Assembly: GCA_028752905.1 (NCBI GenBank)
Contig: JAQNBH010000017.1
Location: 36,106,101-36,170,100 of the forward strand
Length of the DNA stretch: 64,000 nucleotides
Direction of reading: 5' to 3'
From: Cladorhizidae sp. MBARI D1340-BT2
Lineage: Eukaryota; Porifera; Demospongiae; Poecilosclerida; Cladorhizidae
The notes under the pieces were generated by a model that worked only from the letters and a program-made list of their open reading frames with translations, was not told the origin of the DNA and searched no databases. The stretch's first letter is position 1, and every line of letters starts with the position of its first letter. Shown here in pieces: positions 53,973 through 64,000 of this stretch. The position numbers and the translations under genes were made by a program.

Positions 53973-56710
53973 CAGTGGCGGAGAAAACAGGGGGGTAGGG
54001 GGGGCTCTGGCCCCCCAATTTTTATACTGGGTGGGCTAAGCCCCCCCATTTTTTGTCAATGTCAACACGTTTAGTTTGATCATTCATGAACTGCCTTGTG
54101 CAGATAGAACTTTGTTATGTAGGCAGACTGCACACTAGATGTTCATGGTTTAATTAGTGGCACTGAGGTGTCTATTATACTAACTTGTGCATGTTATTAA
54201 AATTTAACCATAATTCATTAGTGCACTGAGGCACCTACACTGACACTGACTTGTGCATATTATAATGCCAATTAACCAACTTGCAAGCTCAGCATCTAGA
54301 CCACATGGCATTATAACCAGCTACATTATTATCTAGATACCAAGTTGAGTTGTAGGCCCATATTGATAGCTACATTATGTCTAAACGACAAGCCTCATTA
54401 AAAAGTTGGTCCAGTAAAGCAAAGAAAACTGAGGAGCTGGAAGTCAGTTCAGAAGCCAGTGATTGTGATGAATCTGAAGCAATGGTTGTTGATGGCAGTG
54501 ATGAAAAAGGAGATGGTCAACATGGAAGTCCAGAAAATGTAGAGCAGCATTCAAAGGAGACAAACTCAAACATTCCTATCTTACCAACCCTGAAACTTCA
54601 AATCAGTGCCATGTCACAATGTTGTAGTAGCATAGAAGCTTTTCAACCAGTTAATAAGCCAACACTAGCACTACTAGTATCTAAATAGAGAAATTTTCAA
54701 CCAAAGTGGTATAAAGAGTTTCCTTGGCTTAGTATTTGCATTATACAAAAGAAAGTCTTTTGTCTTTATTGTCGTTATAGCAACAAGCATGGTTTACTTC
54801 CATTCAGTAAAATGGGGGACAGTGCTTTTACTAAATCAGGATTTCTGAATTGGAAAAAAGCCTTGGAAAAGTTCAGAGGACATGAAGTTTCACATAATCA
54901 TAGAGAAGCAAAATTAAAATAGATAGCTCGTGGGACGCCATCAATTGCGAGCCAGCTGAGCTGTCATGTGCAACAACTTCAGCAAACCCGAAGAGAAGGA
55001 CTGCTAATGCAGTTAAAATGCATACGATATCTTACTCGTCAAGCAATAGCCATACTGAATAGGAAGGTAACTTACAACAGCTTCTGCTGGTTTGGAGTGA
55101 GAATAATGAAGCTATAAAAAACTGTACCAAAGAAAACCGATTCACTAGTCATCAGTCAGTTAATGAGCAAATTTCTATTCTAGGGCAGACACTACTTCGA
55201 ACCCTTTTAAGGAAAATGGAAAAGATTGACCAGTGCTCGATTTGTCCGCTCGGTGAATACTGACTATGCAGTACGAGAAGATTCAATTGGCTTATTTAGG
55301 GTTCCTGACAATAGAGCAGAGAGTCTTCGTCTTTTCACAGTAATCAAAGATCTACTGATTCGATGCAGCCTTGCAATATCATTATGTCGAAGACAGGCCT
55401 ATGATGGAGCTGCCAACATGCAGGGAAAAAAATCTGGTGTGGCAACAAGGTTTAGAAATGAATACCCTTCTGCAATTGCACTGCATTGTTGTGTACATTC
55501 CCTGAATTTTTGCTTACAGGATGTTGGAAGGAAGCTTGCATGTATCAGAGATGGTCTCAAAACAGTGAAGGAAATAAGCAAGCTCATTCGTCTATCTCCG
55601 AAACGACAACATCTCTTTTCATTGAAGACAAGTGGAGGTATTAGTCTGAAGCCATTATGTTCTACCAGATGGATAGCAAGAACTGTTGCAATAGAAGCCA
55701 TTCTCAAAGACTACACTCTATTGTTAGAGGCATTGGAGGAAATTAATTCAACAACGCATGATGAATATGGTGTAAAGGTTGCTGGTTTGAAACAATTTTT
55801 GGAAAAATTCAGCACTTTATTTGGTCTTCAACTCAGTCACTTTATTTAGTGCAACAGATTTCACTTTGCAAAAAGAAGACATAGCTTTGCATGAAGCACT
55901 CTCTGCAGTTGATGCTGCCAAGATATTCTTCAAATGAAACAGGACTGATTAAAATTTCGACAGGTTTTATGACAAGTGTGTCACCAGCTGAAAGGTTCAA
56001 TATTGGCCAACTAGAATTACCTCGTTACAGAAGGCATCCTCCATGTTTTGAAAGTGGCAGTGAACCACACCTTTTTATGTCTGCAAAGGCATACTTTCAG
56101 CAAACATTCTTTGAAGCATGTGACCTGTTCTATGGTGAGTTGGAAGACAGGTTTAGTAAACAACATATTCCATCAATCCTGGCAATTGAAAAAACTTTTG
56201 TGAGTGCAGCAAATGGTAATGATTATGAAGACAGCATGGAAGAGCTGAAGAAATCTTGCTACAAAGATGATGTCAATATGTCAGACTTAGCCAGACACCT
56301 CCAACTCTTACAAGATGTTGTCAAGCAAGGTAGCCCTGAAGTGATGAAAGTCACTTCTGTACAGACGATCTGTGATGAACAAGAAAAGCATTTTCAAAAA
56401 CAATGCTACCAACTGTGCATCAGCTCCCTCGTCTCTATCTAACAATCCCTGTTACATCTGTAATGGCTGAAAGAACCTTTTCTGCACTGAAGCATGTCTT
56501 AACGTACACAAGGTCTACGACCGAAGTAAAGCTTAATAATTGCTTGCTTCTCCATGTCCACAAAGATTTAACTGACACACTTGACTTGGTTTCAGTCGCC
56601 AATGTATTTATTAATAATAATGAACGAAAGAAGTTTTTTTGGAAGCATTCCTTAGGTATTATATTTATCTTTGTACACACAATCATGCAAACAATACACC
56701 GTTGAGTCCT
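53973..56710 (+). pseudogene. hAT element with transposase relic
   Basis: Left end CAGTGGCGGAGAAAACAGGG at 53973 with G/C-rich subterminal blocks. Transposase: acidic start MSKRQASLKSWSSKAKK (54377), zf-TTF pieces (WYKEFPWLSICIIQKKVFCL at 54710, KSGFLNWKKALEKFRGHE at 54840), then from 55226: SLCRRQAYDGAANMQGKKSG, LHCCVHSLNFCLQDV, LCSTRWIARTVAIEA (to 55849), RHPPCFESGSEPHLF (56030) and the dimerisation motif TSVMAERTFSALKHVLTY (56455). The catalytic first-Asp segment near 55200 is deleted. Right end not resolved. About five frame changes. Confidence 0.8.
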
Positions 56711-57321
56711 TTAAATTAAATTTGTCAGTTGAGTCAGAATCGATGGGAGGAAGTATAATGATTCAATTAGCTAGTATATATGGCTAGACAAGGTGGGCGG
56801 AGTCCAGCAAAATGTCTGCATGCATATCTCAGCCACCCCCCACTTTTCATCTCCTGTCTCCTCCCTGGTCCCAACTCTTGCTCAAGCTCTCTCACCTCCT
56901 CTTCTCACTCCATGAACATTTCTTCCACTGCCTGCTGATACTCCAGCCAGTCGAGCCTATTGTCACTTAAAATTACTTGATTGTACTCTAGGCATGATTG
57001 TTTTGAACTTTCTAAGCGCCCACAGTTTTTTGTTTTACAATACAAGTGCTGGAGAGAGAGTTAACTACTACAAACCACAGCTGTATAAGCAGCTGCACTC
57101 GTCTTGTCTGGGAACGAAGAAGGAAGTCAACTGATGAGTGATGAAAACTACAACGCTAGCTGCTACAGCACTCTTCCAAGCCCACAGATTTATCGCGGTC
57201 TAGTTTTAGGTGTGATTTGGAATTAGTTGTCTTGTGGATTCTTGTGCGCAGATGCATACTAAAATATACGTGCACAGCTGTAGATTCCAAATCTTACAGC
57301 TATCTGCTTGATTTTGCCAAA
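56711..57321. other. hAT right flank and LINE remnant
   Basis: 56830-56960 reads as LINE sequence on the minus strand (see 53425-53972). The rest, 56961-57321, shows no recognised gene. Confidence 0.4.
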
Positions 57322-57477
57322 ATGGATAAAGAAAATAGACTTCAGAAAAGGAGAGAAAGAGAAAAGTCAAAGCCTGCTTCTGAAACAGCAGCAGAACAAG
57401 GAGAACCGAGATTTAGGAGTGTTATAAAAAAAATCATGGGAGAAGCATGGCATCCCACGGTAGAGAAGCTTCCTTAA
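57322..57477 (+). pseudogene. Short basic-repeat N-terminal fragment
   Basis: ATG at 57322, 51 codons: RLQKRREREKSKPASETAAE then PRFRSVIKKIMGEA. The RxxRRE...SxxAEQ pattern resembles the repeated N-terminus of Helitron-type or other large helicase/transposon proteins. Too short to assign. Confidence 0.25.
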
Positions 57478-58029
57478 GCTCAGGTGAAGTTTCATTCTGA
57501 ATACTAGCCACTCGCAACACACGCGAGCAAATTTGCTAAAATGGAAATGATCGCAACGGATAAAGGTCTAAAATGGAAATGATTGTGTATTGTGTTGATA
57601 CTCTTTGAAACCTGTGAGGAATATATTACTTTATATATTATATTTTAATTTGATGATATTAATAATTTACAGATTTGTGGATAATGTTAACCCTGCAAAT
57701 ATGCTTTGGAATGGGACAATATTTGAGCAATGTGTTCAAATGCTCTCCACACAATGCCTTGCATTCATTTCTAGTAGACATGCTTTTGTAGTGTAGAAAT
57801 GCTCAGGCTGTTGGATGTCCTCTGGAATATGCTGTAGCTGAACCTCTGTGATATGGCATAATATACCATTATGAGAAATGTCTGTGTATGTGTGTGTGTT
57901 TGTTGGACAATAATATTACATTGAATTAATAGTCCTTATGTATAATGCTTGAGAGGAGAGAAGGGCATACTATCATACTTTAGCTGTATCTAGCAAGACA
58001 GGGGTTCCTATACACTTTAAAAATTATTT
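57478..58029. other. Spacer, nothing recognised
   Basis: AT-rich. A duplicated AAAATGGAAATGATCG / AAAATGGAAATGATTG pair at 57537-57585 only. Confidence 0.4.
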
Positions 58030-59000
58030 ATGTTCAAAATCAATCACAACTGTAAGTGTATTCATCCACCATTGAGAAGTATCAGGTAAAGCTCCTCACA
58101 CGCCATCTGTCCATGTTTCTACAAGGGAAGGAGTGCCATAAAAGTATGGCATTAACAAACCTTGAATACAATGGAGCACTTTTTTAGGCCTGTGCATGGG
58201 TTAAGTCAGGATTAATGTAAACATCCTTCCATGCAGGGGAAGTAGTGTTTGGCCTTTTGTAGGAATTCTCGTAGTTTGTCTGCCCCAATCTTTACTTGAG
58301 TCAAACTGTTTTTCCATCTCTTCTTACCCCTAAAACCAAAGATTTCTAAAGCCAGGTCAATCTTCAGAGTAGGTGCTATGCTATTTACTGTTGGGACAAT
58401 GTCTCCTTCAGCTCTGGCTTCTTCATGAAATTCACAACAATGTTCTTACTTTGGTGTTTACTATCTCTCTCTTCTTCTTTCAAGGTTTTCTGAATATGGG
58501 TAGGTTAATCACAGCAGGCTCTGGCACTTTGGTGTTCTGTGAAAAGAGTGAAGAGAAGGTCTTTGCTGGGGCAGGGTCCTCAGTTATGTCTTTCTTGGTT
58601 TTTGTCTCTAATTTCCCATACCCTTTTACAGGTGAGCCACATCTTTTCTAAGATTATTTGAGCTATTTTTTCTCTCCCTGAGTTCGTCTTCCAAGATCTT
58701 CACTTGCAATTCCAAAGCCTACTGGCATGTCATGTTTTTTTCCCTTTTCCTCCCATTTTGCAGAAATTGCAGTTGCCTTCAGAGTACGACCATATCCCTT
58801 CTTAGGAAGGTTCAACTATTACATACTCAACATTTCTGAGTACATTGAACTTCCCGCTCCTCTCTGGTCATTACAATACCCTCTTTCTAGGTGTAAAGAA
58901 GTTTGAAAGCTCGATTTCTCTTCTCCTAAACAACAAGTCTGCCTCTAGACGAATATTGGAGTGTGTGCAGAAGCTGTGTGGTGGATTTGTTTCTCCACAG
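58030..59000 (-). pseudogene. Possible LINE ORF1-like relic with coiled coil
   Basis: Minus strand at about 58730-58640 reads ALELQVKILEDELRERKNSS, a heptad-type coiled coil. Further on, at 58430-58380, MKKPELKETLSQ, and at 58220, AWKDVYINPDLTHAQA, a phrase like the YINPDLT element of ORF1-type proteins. Many stops. Low-confidence reading. Confidence 0.25.
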
Positions 59001-59040
59001 TTATGATAGATAGACATGGTGGTGCTGGTGTCGCGCCATA

Positions 59041-59492
59041 TTACTCGCTTGCCATATTACGTGAACTTCACCCCATTGCTGAGATATAGATATCTACATA
59101 CTCGCCTAGCTGCCATTGCTGGGAGACAGATATCCACAGATAAGTATTACTCACCTAGCTTAGACACTGCTGAGAGATAGATAAGTATCACTCGCCTAGC
59201 TAAGCCATTGCTGAGAGATAGACATCTACAGATAAGTGTTTACTCGCCTAGCTAAGCCATTGCTGGGCGACAGATATCCACAGATAAGTATTACTCGCCT
59301 AGCTAAGCCATTGATGAGAGATAGATATCTACAGATAAGTATCACTCGCCTAGCTAAGCCATTGCTGAGAGATAGACATCTACAGATAAGTGTTACTCGC
59401 CTAGCTAAGCCATTGCTAGGCGACATATATCTACAGATAAATTACTCACCTAGCTAAGCCATTGCTGGGAGACAGATATCTACAGATAAGTA
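59041..59492 (+). repeat. 51-bp minisatellite, about eight units
   Basis: Units start ACTCGCCTAGCTAAGCCATT and end ACAGATAAGTGTT; most are 51 bp, with one shortened unit near 59150 and diverged copies at the left edge. Because 51 is divisible by three, both strands stay open through the array, giving 17-residue repeat translations. No start context or domain supports a protein. Confidence 0.9.
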
Positions 59493-59950
59493 TATACCAA
59501 TAATTCCATTTACCTATGACGTTGATCTAACAAACTATCGTACTATATCCCTCAGGTTGATATTTGATTTTTCAAGTCAGTCATCTGAGGATGCCTGTGT
59601 ACTAGGCACTCGCACATTGCTCAATCAAGTCATGTGTATCACATGTTCCTCCAAAAAAATCTTCTTGTGAAGAAATGGCACGACACTGCAGCTCGGATGA
59701 GACGGAGAATCACTGAGGCAAACACCATCATTTCTTTTTAAAATAATTGTGTTCATGTTGTTTTCAGTCAGTGCACATGTGTAGTATGTACACGTGCACT
59801 GCATGTGCATGTACAAAATTCAAGGCAAATCATCAATATTGGGCTGTTTCTCAGTTATGGATAGTGCCTACCCAGATAAGAGGAGTTTGAGTATAATAAC
59901 TGCGTTTTTTTCAATCTTGTTAGACATTATATTTATATTTTATATTAAAG
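59493..59950. other. Spacer between minisatellite and integrase relic
   Basis: No gene recognised; GTGCATGTGCAGTGC-like alternating words near 59780-59815. Confidence 0.4.
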
Positions 59951-61460
59951 ATGTGAGACTCTGGACATTGACCTGATTGGCCCATTTGCAGCTACTGATA
60001 AAGGCCACAGATATGTCTGCACTGTAACTGACCTTTTCACCAAGTGGGTGTTTGCTCTTCCCATTAAGTCAAAGTCTGCTGATGATGTTGCTAAAGTGAC
60101 TCTCTTCCAAGGAAAAAGATCATGGACCAGGGCCGTGAATTTATTAACCAGGTTAGTGACAAGTCTTAAATATCCAATGCATTTAACATTCAAGGTGTTT
60201 CTTGAAGCATAAAAACGCTGAATGAGACTTCAATTCAGGATTTCTCAATGTTATATTTAGTTGACAGTGGTGGTCAGACAACTCACCTTTTCTCCATAAC
60301 TACTACGCAGATAGCTTCTTTTTACAGTGAATGTTATTAGTAACATAGTTAGTGTGCATTATACTTGGTATCTATTTCATGCTGTTTTGCTTTTCCAACT
60401 CAAGTAAATGATTTCATCGTTGAGCCTTTGAGGTGAAGCGAATGATGTGTTCTACATACCATCCAGAAACAAATGGCCAGGATGAGCAAGCAAACCAGAC
60501 AATTAAGAGAATACTGTCCAAATATACAAATGACAGCCAAACTGACTGGAACAAGTAAGTTACTATATTTGAAGCTTTACTTTACTATGCATCAATGGTG
60601 GTCAGTGTATCTGCTGTAGCAGTTTGCTATTAGGATGGATTTTTGTAATCCATCCTATGACCTAGAGTTCCAATATAGCAATTGTAACTGTTGGTTGGTA
60701 TATTGTAGTTCTTCTCATGGTTTGCATTTGTTGATATCTTAGATTTGTGCTTCCCACCACTTATGGCATCAACACTGGTATATAATCATCATCAAAGCAG
60801 CAGCCCTTTGTACTGATGTTCTATCGCACATCTTGGGATGCCATAGCCATCAATGCATAATTGATTGTGAAGAAGTTACACTATGTGAATATACACACTG
60901 ACGTGTCTCCTGAAGAGATTAAAATAGACTTGGAAGATAATGTAGCAAAGGTAAAGATTGTCCAATGGCCAAAAAATATGATTTGGAAACTCAAAAAATA
61001 AAATTAGCTGTGCATTTTGATGAAATTATTGGCATTTTCGTACTGATGTGATCCACAGCAACTCTTTTTATTATATGTATTTCACGTTTTTATTCACTTA
61101 GGTACAGGCCCTGGATGAACTGGTACGAGAAAAAATTGAAGAACCAAGGCGAAGCACAAGTTGTATTTTGATACCAGGCAAGAGAAAAGCTTCCAAATTG
61201 TGACTGTGATTGTGGTACTAGTATCCAGGAAGCCACTGTAAATATGGCCATGAATATTGCACAGAGGAGTCCACCAAGGAAGAGGCAGTGCACAGCAAAC
61301 CTTGGTGTGGTGTCAACTCTTACCCTATACTGAGCACAGTCATCATTCTACCGCCAGTCCAACCACCCACACGCACTACCAGGACCAACGACAACCAGAA
61401 ACGATGCGGAATCTTCACAGATTGAGACAGATTGTTTTGTGACTGATGCGACCCAGACTG
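59951..61460 (+). pseudogene. Intron-containing Gypsy-type integrase (Ginger-like) relic
   Basis: Exon 1 (59951-60151): ETLDIDLIGPFAATDKGHRY and VTDLFTKWVFALPIKSKSAD (first Asp), a short deletion with frameshift, then KKIMDQGREFINQ (second Asp). Exon 2 (60433-60554): STYHPETNGQDEQANQTIKR (catalytic Glu) to DSQTDWN. Exon 3 (60743-60950): FVLPTTYGINTG, two TAA stops, FVLMFYRTSWDA. Exon 4 (61102 on): ALDELVREKIEEPRRSTS. Donors GTTAGT, GTAAGT, GTAAAG and matching AG acceptors keep phase across exons 2-3. Multi-exon integrases of this type are known from Ginger DNA transposons and from domesticated GIN/KRBA2-like genes. The zinc finger upstream is not seen. Confidence 0.7.
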
Positions 61461-62025
61461 TACTGAGGGTAAATGGTAAATGCCTACCATGCAAACATCT
61501 TGTCAGCTACTGAGAGTTACCCAGATACTTTCACGTAACTCTCCAATCTGAAGTATTAGTATCCTAAAATTAGCCATATTTAGATCCAATCTAAGAAATA
61601 ATTTTAAACAAGCTGGTTTCAACTGATTTTGGTAAGTATGGGTGTCAAGACTTACCAAAAAAAAGTAAGGTGGGGTAGGGGGTGGGGAAAACTTTTGGGG
61701 GGTCAAAAGGTCATCGATCGCCCCAAAATTGTAAAACATTGTATCTCGACAACTAAATACCCAACATTTTTTATCTTGGTGTCAAAATGCTCAGAATTGT
61801 ACCATGATGATGCACAAAAAATCTGGGATCCTTTAGGACCAACTCTTGAGAGATGTTTGTGGGTGTTATCTGTATTGAGAGTAGTTGTGGCTTGTGGTCA
61901 GGTTTGCTTAGAAACCTGCAGGATCTTGCACAAAACCTGCATGATCCTGCCCAGCTTGCACCCTTTGATGGGAGTTGGTGGTTTGTGCAGGATTCTCCAA
62001 GAACATTATGTGTGCTGCGTTTGTC
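61461..62025. other. Upstream region of the orphan gene
   Basis: No gene. 61909-61960 holds imperfect repeats of AAACCTGCAGGATCTTGCAC / AAACCTGCATGATCCTGCC, partly palindromic; they lie about 100 bp before the TATA box and could be regulatory or a MITE edge. Confidence 0.4.
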
Positions 62026-62034
62026 TATAAAAGG
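62026..62034 (+). promoter_or_regulatory. TATA box of the orphan gene
   Basis: TATAAAAGG, 46 bases before the ATG at 62080; a start of transcription near 62056 would leave a very short 5' UTR. Confidence 0.6.
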
Positions 62035-62079
62035 ACTAGACATTGGCATAAGGTTGGTATCTTACTCCATTCGAGCAAA

Positions 62080-62359
62080 ATGGAAAGGAGGTGTGAGATT
62101 TGTACTGAGGACTCATCAGAAGCAGGAAAGCTACAGAAGTTGTACACTAAGGGCTATGAGAACCTAATTGAGCATTGTAGACATATCAGCGACTCTTCCT
62201 TGTTAGAGCGATTGGAAAGAAAATGGACTAGCAACATTCCTATGACCGTCCATCAAAGATGCAGAGCCCTTTTCATGCAAAAGGAGCCTGATGTTGAAGA
62301 ACAGGAGCATGAACCACACCCTAAACAAAAAGTGTCACAATCTGTAAATGACGATAATG
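62080..62359 (+). CDS. Orphan Cys-rich gene, exon 1
   Basis: ATG 62080: MERRCEICTEDSSEAGKLQK, then LIEHCRHISDSSLLERLERK and MTVHQRCRALFMQK. The CxxC...H...C spacing suggests a zinc-binding fold. Acidic/basic linker at the end. Exon closes AATG|GTAAGAG in phase 1. The intron is 103 bp (62360-62462) with acceptor ATTTCAG. I cannot name the family; similar proteins occur, to my memory, as multicopy uncharacterised genes in cnidarian, sponge and fish genomes. Confidence 0.75.
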
Positions 62360-62462
62360 GTAAGAGTCACTTGAATTTCCCATAATCTTATTGCAATCCC
62401 CTACATAACATGCATACAATATACTGTTGATTTGGCTAACTTAGTCCAGATAATAATTTCAG

Positions 62463-62758
62463 ACCGGGGTCCTACACGATTTCCGTACAGTGAAAGATGT
62501 ATCATCTGCAATGAGGACATCCATTTTGACGAAAGACATCCTGCCAGACAGCAGACCATACGTCGGGCATCAACTATCACACTTAAGACATCACTTCTGA
62601 GAATAGCAAGTGCAAGAAAAGATAGTCTTGGAATGGCTGTCCAAGGACGCTTGGAAGGCATTGCAGATCTTGTAGCAGAAGAGGCTGTCTATCATTGCAA
62701 ATGCTACTGCACCCTGTATGATGTACCAGGTCGACGTAATGTTAGTAAAATTGCTAGA
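62463..62758 (+). CDS. Orphan Cys-rich gene, exon 2
   Basis: Continues in frame: RGPTRFPYSERCIICNEDIH then FDERHPARQQTIRRASTITL and LVAEEAVYHCKCYCTLYDVP. A second Cys-rich motif (CIICN...H...CKCYC) follows the first, so the N-terminus carries two putative zinc-binding modules. Ends AGA|GTATGT; the 45-bp intron 62759-62803 ends TTTTCAG. Very small introns and unbroken phase argue for an intact gene. Confidence 0.75.
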
Positions 62759-62803
62759 GTATGTATACCATAATTAATTATTCCAAAAAAACTTTATTTT
62801 CAG

Positions 62804-64000
62804 AAATCTGGAAGGCCTGTGGATGGTTCTAAGGAAAATGCCTTCTACAAGCTCTGCGGGTGGTTTGACAGTGAAATGGAGAGTGGTGTTTACACTGTAA
62901 GCCAATTGCAAGAGCAAATGAAGATATTAGTAGGTGATGATGACCTTCCAGTGTATCATGAGAAATATTTGAAACAAGCACTCGAGAGGCACTATGGTAA
63001 TAGTATATTCATTACAAATCAAAAACATAGGAAGGATGTTGTCTGCTTTAGGAACTGCACGGCAGATATCACCAGAGACTACCACAAGAAGATGGAAACA
63101 GGTAATGAAGACGAGAAAAAGAAAGCCATCATTAAAATGGCTGCTTTGCTCATTATGAATGACATAAAGTGTCTTAACTTCAGCAAAGAGGAATTTCCCT
63201 CGCTTATAGAAATGACATCCCATTATGAGCTACCAGAATCTCTTGAACTGTTGTTAACATGTTTAATGCCGCATTCATCAGTCAGGAGAAATGTTGCAGG
63301 GCAAAATATTATATCTTCACAACGCCCAAGATCATCCAGGATGCCTTTCCAGCTCGGCATGAGCTTATACCTTGATCATAAGTTCGGTTCAGATCAGCTG
63401 ATTAACATCATGCACAGCATTGGCATATGTGAAAGTCCAAAAGAGGGTACGGACTACAAGTACACATACATTGACTCGACTAATAACACACATGCAGCAT
63501 CAATGGCAGTACTGGAGAAGCAGATTGAGCAGCACATTGGTGACAACATGGACCATGATTTGATAACCTTAGATGGAAAGTCAGGGTTTCATGCCATGGG
63601 ACTTATCAAAGTCACCACACCAGAAAATGCCAATCAACTTGAAATTGATGAGAATAGGAAGATGCAGCGAAAACCAATTGTAAAGAATGAAACTCTTTCA
63701 AATATGGAAGGTTTGCAACATTATGTGTACCAACCAACAAATGCTCTACTGGAAACTAAGCTAATAAAGTATGAAGAACTTCTGCAAGAAATACCTGAAA
63801 GATCCATTCCAATAGATGTAGCTGTTAAAGACTGGTACATTGGATGGGTAGAAGGAAGATCCCTTCATCCAAATTTCATGGGGTTTATGCATCAGAAATA
63901 CAATGGACTAACATTGAAATCTTCCATTGAGTTTCTGCGCATCATCAATGCAAATCCGAATGACATGCAGACAATATACACCACAATCATGAGAGCTATC
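62804..64000 (+). CDS. Orphan gene, exon 3, runs off the window
   Basis: 399 codons without a stop to the window edge. Begins KSGRPVDGSKENAFYKLCGW, later DVVCFRNCTADITRDYHKKM, SSQRPRSSRMPFQLGMSLYL (at about 63330), KFGSDQLINIMHSIGICES, DNMDHDLITLDGKSGFHAMG and VKDWYIGWVEGRSLHPNFMG. No transmembrane segment or known catalytic signature that I can name. The full protein will exceed 590 residues. No lesion is visible in about 590 codons, in contrast to nearly everything else in the window. Confidence 0.75.

Noticed and set aside
53508..54074. 188-codon plus-strand frame
   Set aside because: Antisense of LINE RT motifs (DISKAYDT, YxDD) read on the minus strand.
59226..59457. Repeat-encoded proteins on both strands
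   Set aside because: Consequence of a 51-bp repeat unit; no start context, no partner exons.
61503..61739. Minus-strand frame upstream of the orphan gene
   Set aside because: Low-complexity Pro/Phe composition from a G-rich plus strand; no domain.

Overview
The window is eukaryotic, AT-rich and intron-bearing, and is dominated by transposable elements in different states of decay. No bacterial operon structure, Shine-Dalgarno site, rRNA, tRNA or CRISPR array is visible. The mix of Ty3/Gypsy, CR1/Jockey-like LINEs, hAT elements with zf-TTF N-termini, a Mutator-like element, Merlin, a piggyBac-type MITE and a Ginger-like integrase, together with a fucosyltransferase-like gene, suggests an early-branching aquatic metazoan. 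A demosponge is my best guess; this is inference, not proof.

Layout. 1-1478: end of a minus-strand Gypsy element (decayed gag, PBS, LTR) beside a LINE fragment (1479-2367). 2808-14768: a putative 12-kb Mutator-like composite bounded by related inverted repeats. Its transposase gene has an intron (4798-9298) occupied by another TIR element (4847-8990), which itself contains a LINE (5187-6955). An OTU-protease-like relic and a second LINE lie downstream. 14990-17180: LINE fragment and unidentified remnants. 17695-20105: degenerate threefold tandem duplication that captured a hAT terminus; a hAT relic runs to 21894. 22517-30219: plus-strand Gypsy with gene order gag-PR-IN, split by a Merlin element (22950-24347, 8-bp TSD) and a hAT element (24753-28241, 5-bp TSD). 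31202-32640: fucosyltransferase-like gene, the best candidate for an ordinary host gene. 34229-44655: four further hAT relics.

44757-52212: a hAT relic split by a complete, apparently young Gypsy (45062-50522; 183-bp LTRs differing at one base, TSD TATAG, intact gag and pol) and by a piggyBac-like MITE (51133-51596). The Gypsy lacks an obvious tRNA-type PBS next to its 5' LTR. Instead the bases at that junction are perfectly complementary over 14 nt to a site inside the LTR, directly after an initiator-like motif. This is the arrangement expected for Tf1-type self-primed reverse transcription and is the most striking feature of the window.

52505-56960: LINE pieces (one with a Cys/His motif and a restriction-like-endonuclease-like domain) and another hAT. 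59041-59492: 51-bp minisatellite. 59951-61460: intron-containing, Gypsy-type integrase relic resembling Ginger transposons. 62026-64000: a well-preserved multi-exon gene with a TATA box and clean splice sites, of a family I cannot name, running off the window. Most coding regions are relics; the parts that look intact are the young Gypsy and the terminal orphan gene.
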